Part shown: in pieces, positions 1-7,833 of the stretch
How the letters are laid out: each line of letters opens with the position of its first letter
Position numbering within the stretch: the first letter of the stretch is position 1
Assembly: GCA_903927685.1 (NCBI GenBank)
Contig: CAIYOB010001429.1
Location: 1-17,407, forward strand
Origin: an uncultured Planctomycetaceae bacterium
Lineage (GTDB): Bacteria > Planctomycetota > Planctomycetia > Pirellulales > Pirellulaceae
Reading direction: 5' to 3'
DNA length: 17,407 nt
Notes under the pieces: model-generated
Databases searched by the model: none
The model's input: only the letters and a program-made list of their open reading frames with translations
Told to the model about the DNA's origin: nothing
Translations under genes and position numbers: made by a program

Positions 1-369
1 AATTGGGGAAGTTATTTCGTGAGCGTTGCTATCGACGCTCGACAGCACAAGCCGCCGCTCGTCGCTGCGCAAGATCTGCAAGGTGTGTTGTTTCAAACGT
101 GTCTCATGCTTGTTGCCGAGCGCTTCGCGGGATTTCGTGTCGCGCCGCGCACGGGCGAGTGGGCTGCAAGTCTTGCACGCGACCTCCTGCAACCGCGTTC
201 TCGATTTGCGCATGCCTGGCGGCCCCGCTTGACGATTTCTCCACAATCCTGGGTTGGCATCGCGTTTGCGTGACGGATCGATCCGGCTGCAGGAGCAGGA
301 ATCGATCAAGCCGGCGTCCGACGACGACGGGCTCGCTGCAATCGGGGACCATCAAGCGAGGAGAGTCGC
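1..369. other. Leading region without a supportable gene
   Basis: Several short frames are open here, including one that enters from the left edge and stops at 273, but none gives a recognisable protein, a good ribosome-binding site or convincing codon use. The last bases (about 355-363) carry the purine-rich ribosome-binding site of the next gene. The stretch may hold that gene's promoter, but I see no clear -35/-10 pair. The tail of an upstream gene ending at 273 cannot be excluded without a homology search. Confidence 0.5.
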
Positions 370-906
370 ATGAAGACCGGGATCAGAATTGGGATGTTGA
401 TGGCTGTGCTGGCAACCTTGGGGAGTGTTGACGCCCACGCCCAGCGGCGGGGCGGCCAGTCCGTGCCTTCGGCCCCGCTGACCGAGGCGGAGCGGGCCGC
501 AATCATCGAGTTGCGCGAGGAGGAGAAGCTGGCGCGCGACGTGTACCTGACGCTGGCGCAACGCTGGAATGTGCCGATCTTCTCCAATATCGCTCGTTCG
601 GAATCCAACCACATGGCGGCCGTCAAGACGCTGATCGTCAAATATGGCCTGCCCGACCCGGTCGTGGACAATTCTGTGGGAGCGTTCACCAATCCGGTTT
701 TCGCCGGGCTCTACCAGGACCTGGTCGCCGCCGGTTCGGCGTCGCTGGCCGAGGCTTACGAGGTTGGCGTTGTGATCGAGGAACTGGATATCGACGACCT
801 CACGGAGGCCTTGCTCGTGGTCGAGAAGCTGGATATCCGCACGGTGTTTGAGAACCTGCTCAGCGGTTCAGAAAACCACCTGGCGGCTTTCGAATCTCGG
901 CTGTAG
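370..906 (+). CDS. Exported DUF2202 ferritin-like protein
   Basis: This 178-residue protein matches the DUF2202 family, a ferritin-like four-helix fold. A signal peptide is visible: Lys/Arg at residues 2-6, a hydrophobic core at 7-20, and a likely cleavage after AHA at 24. Candidate metal-binding carboxylates and histidines sit in paired motifs typical of the fold: EEE at 50-52, SESNH at 77-81, EE at 137-138 and SENH at 167-170. Family members are small secreted proteins whose reaction is not established; metal binding is inferred from the fold. The ATG at 370 is preceded by GAGGAGAG at good spacing, and the hydrophobic leader supports this start. The gene stands alone, facing away from the operon whose last gene ends at 1140. 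Family is confident, function is not. Confidence 0.85.
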   Translation: MKTGIRIGMLMAVLATLGSVDAHAQRRGGQSVPSAPLTEAERAAIIELREEEKLARDVYLTLAQRWNVPIFSNIARSESNHMAAVKTLIVKYGLPDPVVDNSVGAFTNPVFAGLYQDLVAAGSASLAEAYEVGVVIEELDIDDLTEALLVVEKLDIRTVFENLLSGSENHLAAFESRL

Positions 907-996
907 GGAACACGGATCGTGGCCCGGCGGCGGGGCATGGTCCTCGCCGCCGTGACCTTCATCGAACGGTCGCGCAAAACGCGAGCGTGGCCGACA

Positions 997-1052
997 GTAA
1001 TCCGAAGCGCAAGCGAGTGGAGGACGGCCCTCTCGCTGGCGCTTCGGGTTAC
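997..1052. repeat. 21-bp-arm inverted repeat (REP/MITE-like)
   Basis: The arms 997-1017 and 1032-1052 are reverse complements at 19 of 21 positions, with a 14-base spacer. The arm core is CCGAAGCGCAAGCGAG on one side and CTCGCTGGCGCTTCGGG on the other. It lies between two convergently transcribed genes (DUF2202 on + and the oxidoreductase on -), so it could act as a bidirectional terminator. Very similar CCGAAGCG...CGCTTCGG palindromes are, from memory, dispersed in planctomycete genomes, so a repeat-family member is likely. The remainder of 907-1139 shows nothing else I can name. Confidence 0.7.
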
Positions 1053-1139
1053 AGTGCGCAACCCTCCGCTCAACCCCGCGGTGGGAACCGGCCCTTCCGA
1101 GCTCCCCCATTTGCCCCCACGCCGCAACTCTGGGCGTTG

Positions 1140-2180
1140 TCACAGCATCTTCCGCTGTTTGTACGATCGGTACGCCTTGTCGGTCAACTCGGCGATGATC
1201 ACAGCGTTCCGGCCGTCGTTCAGCGTGGGCGGGCGGCGTTGGAGAATACAGTCTGCAAAGTACGCGCATTCGGCCGTGTAGGGATTGACCCTGGGAAACG
1301 GCAGTTTCTGGAACTTGCGGACCACGTCCTTGCTTTGCTGGGCGTCATATCCGCCTGAGCCTGCCGCCTGCAGGACCTCCAGCGTTCCGCCGGTGCTTTG
1401 GCCGATGGTGCCTTCGGCCAACACGGCGCCCTGCGTGCCGTAGATCTCCAGACGCGTCCGACTGGCTTCGTCCGGGATGCAGTAAAAGCAGTCGACCGTG
1501 GCCTGGGCGCCCGACTTGAACTCTAGCAAAGTTGTCGATGCGTCGTCCGACTCGTAGTCCTGGACCAGCGTGTTGACCATCGCCGCGACGCGCCGCACGG
1601 GGCCGGCGAACCAGGCCAGCAGGTCGTACAGGTGCGTAGCCATGTCGATCAGCGCTCCGCCGCCGCCCAGCTTGGGGTCCTGCCGCCAGGCGCCTTCGAG
1701 CTTGGGATACCAGCACGACAATTGGGCGCGCATCGAGACGATCTGCCCCAAGCGGCCTTCGTCGATCAACTGCTTGACAGCCGCGTGGGCCCCGTGGAAC
1801 TTCATCATATAGCCTTCCTGCAGGTAGACCTTGGCCTGCTTGCAGGCAGCCACCGCTTCCTTGGTCTGGGCCACGGTCATCGTCAGCGGCTTTTCGCACA
1901 GGATGTGCTTGCCGGCGGCGGCCGCCATTTGAATCTGCTTCAAGTGGCAGTAGACGGGCGACGCGATGTAGACGGCCTCGACGTCCGGATCGGCCAGCAA
2001 GTCCGCCTCGCGTGTGTACGCCTTGGCCACGCCGAACTCGGCGGCCACGCGTTCCACGCCCACCGGATCCATCACCGCGGCCAGATGGCAGTTCCTGGCT
2101 TTCAACATCCCCGGAATGGTGCGGCGAAAGGCGATCCCGCCGGCGCCGATGACGCCAAAGTTGACGCAGTCCTGGGCCAT
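1140..2180 (-). CDS. Gfo/Idh/MocA family oxidoreductase, cytoplasmic
   Basis: This 346-residue NAD(P)-dependent dehydrogenase is of usual family length. The N-terminal Rossmann fold has its dinucleotide loop GAGGIA at 12-17, and the family signature EKP is intact at 96-98, with the Lys expected to be catalytic. The C-terminal alpha/beta domain carries the usual GGGALIDMATHLYD-type motif, with D179 and H183 near the substrate. Known members oxidise or reduce sugars, inositols and related polyols; the substrate here cannot be read from sequence. No signal peptide is present, so it should be cytoplasmic. The ATG at 2180 has a GGAG ribosome-binding site about 8 bases upstream. It is the last gene of a three-gene operon, starting 18 bp after the ceramidase-like gene, which suggests both act on the same substrate. 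Confidence 0.92.
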   Translation of the reverse strand: MAQDCVNFGVIGAGGIAFRRTIPGMLKARNCHLAAVMDPVGVERVAAEFGVAKAYTREADLLADPDVEAVYIASPVYCHLKQIQMAAAAGKHILCEKPLTMTVAQTKEAVAACKQAKVYLQEGYMMKFHGAHAAVKQLIDEGRLGQIVSMRAQLSCWYPKLEGAWRQDPKLGGGGALIDMATHLYDLLAWFAGPVRRVAAMVNTLVQDYESDDASTTLLEFKSGAQATVDCFYCIPDEASRTRLEIYGTQGAVLAEGTIGQSTGGTLEVLQAAGSGGYDAQQSKDVVRKFQKLPFPRVNPYTAECAYFADCILQRRPPTLNDGRNAVIIAELTDKAYRSYKQRKML

Positions 2181-2198
2181 GATTGTGCTCCTGAAGTG

Positions 2199-3551
2199 TC
2201 AGTTCGAGAACAGCCGTTGCAGTTGGTCAGCGGCCGCGTCCACCAAACGTTCCCCCGCGCCGGGCGGATACAGCGTACTGCCCACCGTCACTTCATAACC
2301 GCCCTGCGAGAACGACTCCCGGGTGGGCAGATAGCCGATGGCGTCGTTGGCCAGTTCCACGACCAACGTGTGCGGCGCGGGCGACCGCCGTTTCAGTTCC
2401 AAGCCAAATTCGCAAAACACCTCGCCGGGCAGGCCGACAATCGCCGCGTCGCCCACCCGAATCGTCATCACCTCGACTCGGTCCGGCTCGTCCTGGACGG
2501 CGTGCATTTTCAGTCGCAGGTCGGCGAAGAAGGCATCCGGCAACCCGTCGACCTGGCCCCGCAGCGGCTGGTTCCGCACTTCCTCGAGGATGCCCTGGCA
2601 CCGCGTGTATTCAGCCGGCGGAATCGGCATCCGCGGCAGCGAGACCGTGTCTCGGGCGATGGCGACAGGCTCCGCGGCCAGCGGACGCCGCGTGCGGATC
2701 GCCCGGGCGGCTGCGGCGCCCAGCATGTACCCCACGCGTTCGGTCATGCCATACCCCCGGCCCTGCTGCCGGTTGCGGTAATCGACGTGGTTCACGTTGG
2801 CACAGCAGCCGTTCAGGAACAGCGTCAGGAACTCGTCGCCCTGGATCCGCGTCAGCGCGGCCGCGAGCTGGCCGGGAAAATCGGCCGAGTACAGCCAGTT
2901 GTCGCCCGCCAGGATCGCGGGATGCAAGCCGAAGTTCACCGCGGCCGCCAGCGGTCGGCTGTCCCGTTCCGCGACCAGGCAGCACAGGTGAGGGTCCGTC
3001 GGACCCCAGGCGGCCTCGATCCGGCTGGAATCAAAGTCGGCTGCGAGCGACTCCCAATTCATCTGCGTTGTGCCGTCCTGGCGACGCAGTCTCCGGTTAA
3101 AGGACAGCCGGTCTTCGTGGGCATAGCCGACGCTCAGCCGGGCCTCGGCCAAGTGCTGGTCCGCCAGCGCGACGGCGCTGGCGGCCTTGACCAACATCGC
3201 CTCGGCCGCCGCGCGATACGGCTGATAGTCCAGTCCGAACAGAAACCGATCGTGCGGCGCAGGAGCGCTGTGCGTGTGCGTAGCGTGGACCAGCACACGG
3301 TCAGGCGGCACGCGGGCCGAGCGGCCGATCGCTGCCCGGATCAGGGCCACGTTGCCGCGGTCCAGCATACAGACATCCAGCGCCAGCAGTCCGGCTCTCT
3401 CGCCCTGCCCGTCCTCGAATACGATCGCCTTGGCAAGCAGCGGATCGTGAACGCCGCGCGCCAGGTAGTCGTCGCGAAAGTTGCCCATCAGCGGCAACCC
3501 GGGCGGCGGCGTGATCTCAACGGCGGCGATTCCGATTCGCATTCCGGGCAT
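2199..3551 (-). CDS. Neutral/alkaline ceramidase-fold hydrolase, no signal peptide
   Basis: This 450-residue protein matches the N-terminal catalytic domain of neutral/alkaline non-lysosomal ceramidases. Its opening (RIGIAAVEITPP) is typical of the family. Candidate zinc ligands occur in the expected order: THTHS with H92/H94, GLHPA with H210, LPGE with E377, and tyrosines Y407/Y419 in the GYLPTRES...GGYE stretch. Characterised ceramidases are secreted, about 650-700 residues long and carry an extra C-terminal domain. This one lacks both signal peptide and extra domain, so a soluble amidase on a smaller substrate is as likely as ceramide hydrolysis. Starts possible are GTG at 3554, ATG at 3551 and ATG at 3542; I prefer 3551 because GGGGA lies 7 bases upstream. 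It sits between two Gfo/Idh/MocA genes with gaps of 21 and 18 bp, so co-transcription is very likely. Confidence 0.85.
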   Translation of the reverse strand: MPGMRIGIAAVEITPPPGLPLMGNFRDDYLARGVHDPLLAKAIVFEDGQGERAGLLALDVCMLDRGNVALIRAAIGRSARVPPDRVLVHATHTHSAPAPHDRFLFGLDYQPYRAAAEAMLVKAASAVALADQHLAEARLSVGYAHEDRLSFNRRLRRQDGTTQMNWESLAADFDSSRIEAAWGPTDPHLCCLVAERDSRPLAAAVNFGLHPAILAGDNWLYSADFPGQLAAALTRIQGDEFLTLFLNGCCANVNHVDYRNRQQGRGYGMTERVGYMLGAAAARAIRTRRPLAAEPVAIARDTVSLPRMPIPPAEYTRCQGILEEVRNQPLRGQVDGLPDAFFADLRLKMHAVQDEPDRVEVMTIRVGDAAIVGLPGEVFCEFGLELKRRSPAPHTLVVELANDAIGYLPTRESFSQGGYEVTVGSTLYPPGAGERLVDAAADQLQRLFSN

Positions 3552-3572
3552 CACAAGTTCCCCAGCACGACG

Positions 3573-4889
3573 TCAGATCGTCTCGGGCAACTCGTACGGC
3601 TTGCGGCGCGGGCGATCCAAGTACTGGTTCGCGTCCGGATCATCCGGGAAGGTCTCCTTGACCGGATCCCAACGCAGCTTGCGGCCCGTCCAGCGGGCAA
3701 TATTGCCCAAGTGGCAGACCGTAATCGAGCGGTGGCCGATCTCGACGTCCGCGATGGGTTTGGCGCGAGTCTTGATGCACTCGATCCAGTTCCCGACGTG
3801 GCTCTTGTCGCCGCCCTTGGCTTGCTTGTTGATCTCCTCGGCGATCTCAGGCGGATTGGTGCGGACCAGGCCGCGGGACAAGTCCAGCTTGCCGTTCTCG
3901 CCGACGAAGATCCCGCCGCCGCCGCTCCCGTTGTCCAGCTTGACTACAATCCCATTGGCGTAGCGGTAGAAAATCATCGGTACCGAGCAGATCTTGTCGC
4001 CGCGGTCGCGGGATTCAGGTGCCGAGTAGGTCGGCGGATTGAACTTGTCGCCTTCGGTCCAGACTTCGACCGGCCCGCTGTCGTCCATGCCCAAAGCGCA
4101 CTGGATCTGGTCGATGCCGTGGGCGCCCCAGCCGGTCATCTCGCCGCCGGAATACGGGCGGAAGGACAACCAGCCGGGATTAGCGCGGGGCGTGAACAGA
4201 TCTTTGTTATAGGGCACCAGCGGCGCCGGGCCGCACCACATGTCCCAGTCCAGGCCCTCCGGCACCGGCTCGGCCGGCAAGGCACACTCCCACGGGCTGG
4301 GGTAGTTGCAACCGACGACTTCTTTGATTTTGCCGAGCTTGCCCGCACGCAGATACTCGCACGACAGCCGATTCACAGCTTGCGACCGCTGCTGGCTGCC
4401 GACCTGGAAAACGCGTCCGTACTTGCGGGCGGCTTCGACCATCAGACGGCCTTCGCGAATCGTCAGGCTCAGGGCCTTCTCGGCGTAGATATCTTTTCCA
4501 GCCTGGCAGGCGTGGATCGCCACCAGGGCTCGCCAGTGGTCCGGCGTCGCAGTCACGATCGCGTCGACGTCCTTGTTGTCCAGCAGCTTGCGATAGTCCT
4601 GATACGGCGTGCCGCCCAGTCGCTTGCACAGCGTCTCGGCCCGCGGCAGCAGGACGTCGGCGATTCCGATGAAGCGGGATTCCTTGTTGCCCAGCGCCGC
4701 CTGGAGCACTCCCGTGCCCTGGCGACCGATGCCGATGCCGGCGATTCCGATCCGGTCGTTGGCCCCGGGCTGTCCGTCCGCGGCCAGCACGCCGCTGGGA
4801 ATCAGGTACGGCAAGGCGAACCCCGCGGCGCCCGCGACGGCGCCGCGGCGGAGGAACTCGCGACGAGAGTGCGTTGACTGTTTTTGCAT
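3573..4889 (-). CDS. Tat-exported Gfo/Idh/MocA family oxidoreductase
   Basis: This 438-residue protein begins with a twin-arginine leader: SRREFLRR at 8-15, a hydrophobic stretch at 16-31 and a likely cleavage near VLAA at 34-37. The Rossmann dinucleotide loop GIGIGRQGTG is at 51-60. The family EKP signature reads EKA at 137-139, so the Lys is kept and the Pro lost. GWGAHGIDQIQ at 253-263 supplies the conserved His/Asp pair of the C-terminal domain. Tat export implies cofactor binding in the cytoplasm and action in the periplasm, as in glucose-fructose oxidoreductase, where NADP stays bound. An upstream in-frame start at 4985 exists, but the ATG at 4889 has AAGGA 8 bases upstream and puts the Tat motif at its normal position. 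It is the first gene of the operon that continues into the ceramidase-like gene. Confidence 0.92.
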   Translation of the reverse strand: MQKQSTHSRREFLRRGAVAGAAGFALPYLIPSGVLAADGQPGANDRIGIAGIGIGRQGTGVLQAALGNKESRFIGIADVLLPRAETLCKRLGGTPYQDYRKLLDNKDVDAIVTATPDHWRALVAIHACQAGKDIYAEKALSLTIREGRLMVEAARKYGRVFQVGSQQRSQAVNRLSCEYLRAGKLGKIKEVVGCNYPSPWECALPAEPVPEGLDWDMWCGPAPLVPYNKDLFTPRANPGWLSFRPYSGGEMTGWGAHGIDQIQCALGMDDSGPVEVWTEGDKFNPPTYSAPESRDRGDKICSVPMIFYRYANGIVVKLDNGSGGGGIFVGENGKLDLSRGLVRTNPPEIAEEINKQAKGGDKSHVGNWIECIKTRAKPIADVEIGHRSITVCHLGNIARWTGRKLRWDPVKETFPDDPDANQYLDRPRRKPYELPETI

Positions 4890-4994
4890 CGGAGGGGTCC
4901 TTTGCTGCATTGGGGAATTGGCTCGGAGGGCGGCGAACCGGATCGCCTTGTCACCATGATGACCGAACTGTGCGGGCGGCGTCAAGGCTACGAA

Positions 4995-5014
4995 TTCAGC
5001 TGCCGTCGGCTGAA
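4995..5014 (-). terminator. Weak hairpin downstream of the photolyase gene
   Basis: TTCAGC and GCTGAA form a perfect 6-bp stem with an 8-base loop, 5 bases past the photolyase stop. No T-run follows, so intrinsic termination is uncertain. If it does not terminate, thioredoxin-photolyase transcripts could read on into the oxidoreductase operon. Within the 130-bp gap I see only an isolated TTGACG hexamer on the minus strand and no good -10 partner. Confidence 0.3.
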
Positions 5015-5019
5015 CGCGT

Positions 5020-6519
5020 TCACTCGAACAGTCTGGCTGCCGGCCCGTACCGCCGTACGTAGTCCTTGACGCGCACCTTGCGGGCCGTGTTTTCGGAACT
5101 CATGTAGCGAATGGTTCCAAAGACAGGCCGCTCGGGTCCCCAAGCCCGATCGTAGCGCCCCAGCACCCAGAAGATGCCGCTGTAGGAATTGGGATTGCGG
5201 CCGTCCAAGGCGTATTTGTTGTTCAGCTCAATCAGAGTCTCGAGCGCCGCCTGCGGGCATGCGGACCACTCCAGGACCTTTTTGCCCCACAGCATCCGCA
5301 GATAGTTGTGGATGCGGCCTTCGCGGAGTAATTGCCGCTGGATGGCGTTCCACAGCGGGTCATGAGTCTGTGCCGCCTCGAAGTCGTCCCGCGTGTAGAC
5401 ATACTCGCGAGGATCGGCGGCGTGCTTTTCCAGCGTCTGCCGGGCCCAGCCGGGCAGGGACTCGTACTGGTCGTAATCCGCGGTCCGCGAGCACATGTTG
5501 TAACCGACCTCGCGCCAGGTGATCAGCTCGTCCAGAAACGACTCGGTGTTAGGTTCTACTCCCCACCAGCCGGTGGAACTGCCGTTGATCTTTCCCGAGA
5601 TCCGCTCCGGAGTCCACCCCGCGCGCTGCATCGTCTCGGCGAACGCTTGATGGACCGAGATGTGCCCGAAGTGCAGATAGGGTGACAGCCCGCTGGCGGC
5701 TTCGACTTCCGGTTCGTTGCGAGCGTCCGCGTACTTCGGCAGGCGGGTCTCCAGGAATTGCTTCAGGGTCGCCTCGGCCGCTTCCGCTCCCCCGGCGGTC
5801 GAGGTGGGAGTGACCTTGTGGTCGATCGGGAACTGCCGCAAATGCTCTGGCGTGCGGGCGACTTCGCCGGGCTTGACCGCCGGCCAGCGACGCAGGACAC
5901 CTCGCGGCAGATCGTCCAGAACGGCCGAGCGACCGTTCCCCAGCGGGTCCTCGTCGGGCATGGCGTCGGCTTGGAGATACGGCACTAAGTTCCGCTGCAA
6001 GAAGCGGCGGAAATCGAACGCGCGGACGAACGTCCGATCGGCGGCTCGCATTGGGAGCAACCCGTTCGAGTCCACCAGCTCGAACCGTGTCGGAATCTGC
6101 CGCTGAGCCGCTGCCGCCATGCGCGGGAGGAAAAAGCACGGAAAGTCGTCGCTGACGACCACGCAGGCGTGGCGAGCCAGTTCGGCCAACAAGCCTTGCC
6201 CGGCCCCCGGTTCAGGTTCCAGGTACGGATAGTAGCGGATGTCCTGCCGCGTCAACCGCCGCTCGTTGTCCGCCATGCCCTGGATGACGAACTGGTGGAG
6301 CCGGTCGCTGGCCCAGCGGTAACCGCATCGCAAAGCCTCGAACACCAGCACGGGCTTGCGCAGATCACGCGCCCACTGGACCGCTCGCTGCAGTCCGAAA
6401 TTCCACGTTGTGCGGCGCGCGGCGGTCATCCAGTACAGCACGTACTGACCGCCACGATCGGCGGTTTGCTGTGGTCCCACGCTCCGGACGCGGATCTCGG
6501 GTACCCCGGTCAGCGGCAT
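5020..6519 (-). CDS. phr: Class II CPD photolyase
   Basis: This 499-residue flavoprotein uses light to split cyclobutane pyrimidine dimers in DNA. The C-terminal FAD domain has class II hallmarks: RIHNYLRMLWGKKVLEW (402-418) and NNKYALDGRNPNSYSGIFW (433-451), then DRAWGPERPVFGTIRYMS. W390, W411 and W418 are spaced 21 and 7 residues apart, matching my memory of the W360/W381/W388 electron-transfer set in the Methanosarcina mazei enzyme. The N-terminal half (about 25-190) is the antenna-binding Rossmann-like domain typical of the family. Length is near the class II norm, and no lesion is visible. Translation starts at the ATG at 6519, only 6 bp after the thioredoxin stop and without a clear ribosome-binding site, which suggests translational coupling. 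The gene should be transcribed from the promoter at 6959-6986. Confidence 0.95.
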   Translation of the reverse strand: MPLTGVPEIRVRSVGPQQTADRGGQYVLYWMTAARRTTWNFGLQRAVQWARDLRKPVLVFEALRCGYRWASDRLHQFVIQGMADNERRLTRQDIRYYPYLEPEPGAGQGLLAELARHACVVVSDDFPCFFLPRMAAAAQRQIPTRFELVDSNGLLPMRAADRTFVRAFDFRRFLQRNLVPYLQADAMPDEDPLGNGRSAVLDDLPRGVLRRWPAVKPGEVARTPEHLRQFPIDHKVTPTSTAGGAEAAEATLKQFLETRLPKYADARNEPEVEAASGLSPYLHFGHISVHQAFAETMQRAGWTPERISGKINGSSTGWWGVEPNTESFLDELITWREVGYNMCSRTADYDQYESLPGWARQTLEKHAADPREYVYTRDDFEAAQTHDPLWNAIQRQLLREGRIHNYLRMLWGKKVLEWSACPQAALETLIELNNKYALDGRNPNSYSGIFWVLGRYDRAWGPERPVFGTIRYMSSENTARKVRVKDYVRRYGPAARLFE

Positions 6520-6525
6520 CGGAGA

Positions 6526-6855
6526 TCAGTTCGTGGCCGCATCGAGCGCCTGCTGCAGCCGGGACTTGCCCTGCGCGCCGACGAAGCGGTTGACAATCTC
6601 TCCGCCCTTGAACAGCAGCAGCGTGGGAATCGCACTGACACCATATTGCTGGGCGGCGCTGGGGTTCTCGTCGATGTTGACTTTGCCGACCTTGACGGCC
6701 CCGGCGTTGGCGGTCGCCAGTTCGTCGATCATCGGAGCGATCTGCCGGCACGGCCCGCACCAGGGAGCCCAGAAATCGACCAAGACCGGTTCGGACGCGG
6801 CGAGCACTTCCGCGGCGAAGTTGCTGTCCGTGAATTCCTTGACGTTTGCACCCAT
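6526..6855 (-). CDS. trxA: Thioredoxin
   Basis: This 109-residue protein is the size of classical thioredoxin and reduces protein disulfides in the cytoplasm. The active site WCGPC is at 32-36, preceded by VDFWAP, and the cis-proline is P77 in AIPTLLLF. An upstream in-frame ATG at 6876 would add seven residues. I choose 6855 because GGGAG lies 9 bases upstream and thioredoxins usually begin just before the [14 protein letters not shown] segment; the longer form has an AAGGTG and stays possible. No signal peptide is present. It is the first gene of a transcript shared with photolyase. Confidence 0.95.
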   Translation of the reverse strand: MGANVKEFTDSNFAAEVLAASEPVLVDFWAPWCGPCRQIAPMIDELATANAGAVKVGKVNIDENPSAAQQYGVSAIPTLLLFKGGEIVNRFVGAQGKSRLQQALDAATN

Positions 6856-6958
6856 GATTGCTTTCTCCCAGTCCATTTCGGAAACACCTTACCGCCGACC
6901 GGCCCGTCCCCGTGCCGTTCCACGCCGACAGTAAGACTCAAGATTCGCGGCTTGGGAT

Positions 6959-6986
6959 TCTATAGGCAGGCGGCAAGGGGTGTCAA
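6959..6986 (-). promoter_or_regulatory. Sigma70-like promoter for thioredoxin-photolyase
   Basis: On the minus strand TTGACA (6986-6981) is followed after 16 bases by TATAGA (6964-6959). This is a perfect -35 and a near-consensus -10, about 100 bases before the thioredoxin start. It lies in the 360-bp gap between divergent genes (6856-7215). For the rightward NUDIX-like gene the gap contains a TATATT (7144-7149) but no matching -35. Confidence 0.65.
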
Positions 6987-7215
6987 TGAACCCGGCAGGC
7001 GGCAGTTCAGACCCTCCCCAACCGCTACCGCGTCCGATCCTCCGGCAATCCCGAGGGGCATTCAGTCGTGAATCGAGGCCATTGTGGCCGATGCCCAACC
7101 CATTACCACGGCTGGGCGTCTCGCATGCGGGAATGCACATCGGTATATTGGCCGATCCTGTTTCGACGGATGGATCTCCAGAGCGTAACCCCAGAAGCAT
7201 TGTGCGAGGCGAGCC

Positions 7216-7833
7216 ATGACGGAAATGCATACCGAGCGAGTGCTGGTCGTTCCGACTCAGCTGTTGCACCAACTGGGGTATTTTCAGGGATTTACCGCCG
7301 ATGTGGGCCGGTACCTTGAGGCCTTGCAGGATCCTCGACATGCCAGCTACCGGCCACGTGGCGAGATGGAGCAGGACCCTAGTTTCAAGCAGTTGATTCC
7401 CTACGTCATTTTTCGCCACACCGACAGTTCGGGGCGGGTCTCGCTGTTCCACTACACGCGTGGGACCGGCCAGGGCGAGGCGCGATTGCACCGCAAACGC
7501 AGTATCGGAATTGGCGGCCACATCTGCGTCGACGACGCTGGAACTGCGGATCCTTACGGCGAAGGGATGCGGCGCGAATTGGCGGAAGAGGTGATCATCG
7601 AGACCGAATTTCGGGAACAATGTGTCGGCTTGATCAACGACGACCAGACCGAGGTCGGCAAGGTGCACTTGGGGGTTGTCCATCTTCTGGACGTCGAACG
7701 GCCCCAGATTCGGCCGCGCGAGGCCGAAATCGTCGCTGCAGGGTTCGCCCCGCCCGAGGACTTGGCGAACGCGATCGGCGCCTTCGAAACCTGGTCGCAG
7801 ATCTGCTTAACCGCTTTGTTTCCAAAGCGTTAA
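7216..7833 (+). CDS. NUDIX-like hydrolase/phosphoesterase
   Basis: This 205-residue protein resembles NUDIX-superfamily proteins, which hydrolyse nucleoside diphosphate-linked compounds. IGIGGHICVDD (97-107) gives the strand and glycines that normally precede the NUDIX helix, and GMRRELAEEV (117-126) gives its RExxEE metal-binding core. The first half of the classical box (G-x5-E-x7-RE) is altered: the spacing is longer and the expected Glu is Asp at 112. A region of about 60 residues precedes the domain and has no obvious motif. Substrate cannot be predicted. The ATG at 7216 has GAGG six bases upstream. It is a single-gene unit, divergent from thioredoxin, with no sign of export. Confidence 0.8.
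   Translation: MTEMHTERVLVVPTQLLHQLGYFQGFTADVGRYLEALQDPRHASYRPRGEMEQDPSFKQLIPYVIFRHTDSSGRVSLFHYTRGTGQGEARLHRKRSIGIGGHICVDDAGTADPYGEGMRRELAEEVIIETEFREQCVGLINDDQTEVGKVHLGVVHLLDVERPQIRPREAEIVAAGFAPPEDLANAIGAFETWSQICLTALFPKR
7812..7829 (+). terminator. Hairpin over the end of the NUDIX-like gene
   Basis: CGCTTTG and CAAAGCG form a perfect 7-bp stem with a TTTC loop, extended by TTAAC/GTTAA across a single bulge. It ends just before the stop codon at 7831-7833, so it lies within the last codons. There is no T-run. It may terminate transcription or protect the mRNA 3' end, but that is inferred. Confidence 0.35.

Noticed and set aside
19..273. Possible small or partial gene at the left edge
   Set aside because: No recognisable domain, weak start context and unconvincing composition; could be revisited with the upstream sequence.
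1632..4877. 1081-codon open frame on + across the whole operon
   Set aside because: All three minus-strand genes are in the same frame, and this frame is the exact codon complement. A stop would need TTA, CTA or TCA in the real genes, which are rare in GC-rich coding sequence. The protein shows no family motifs.
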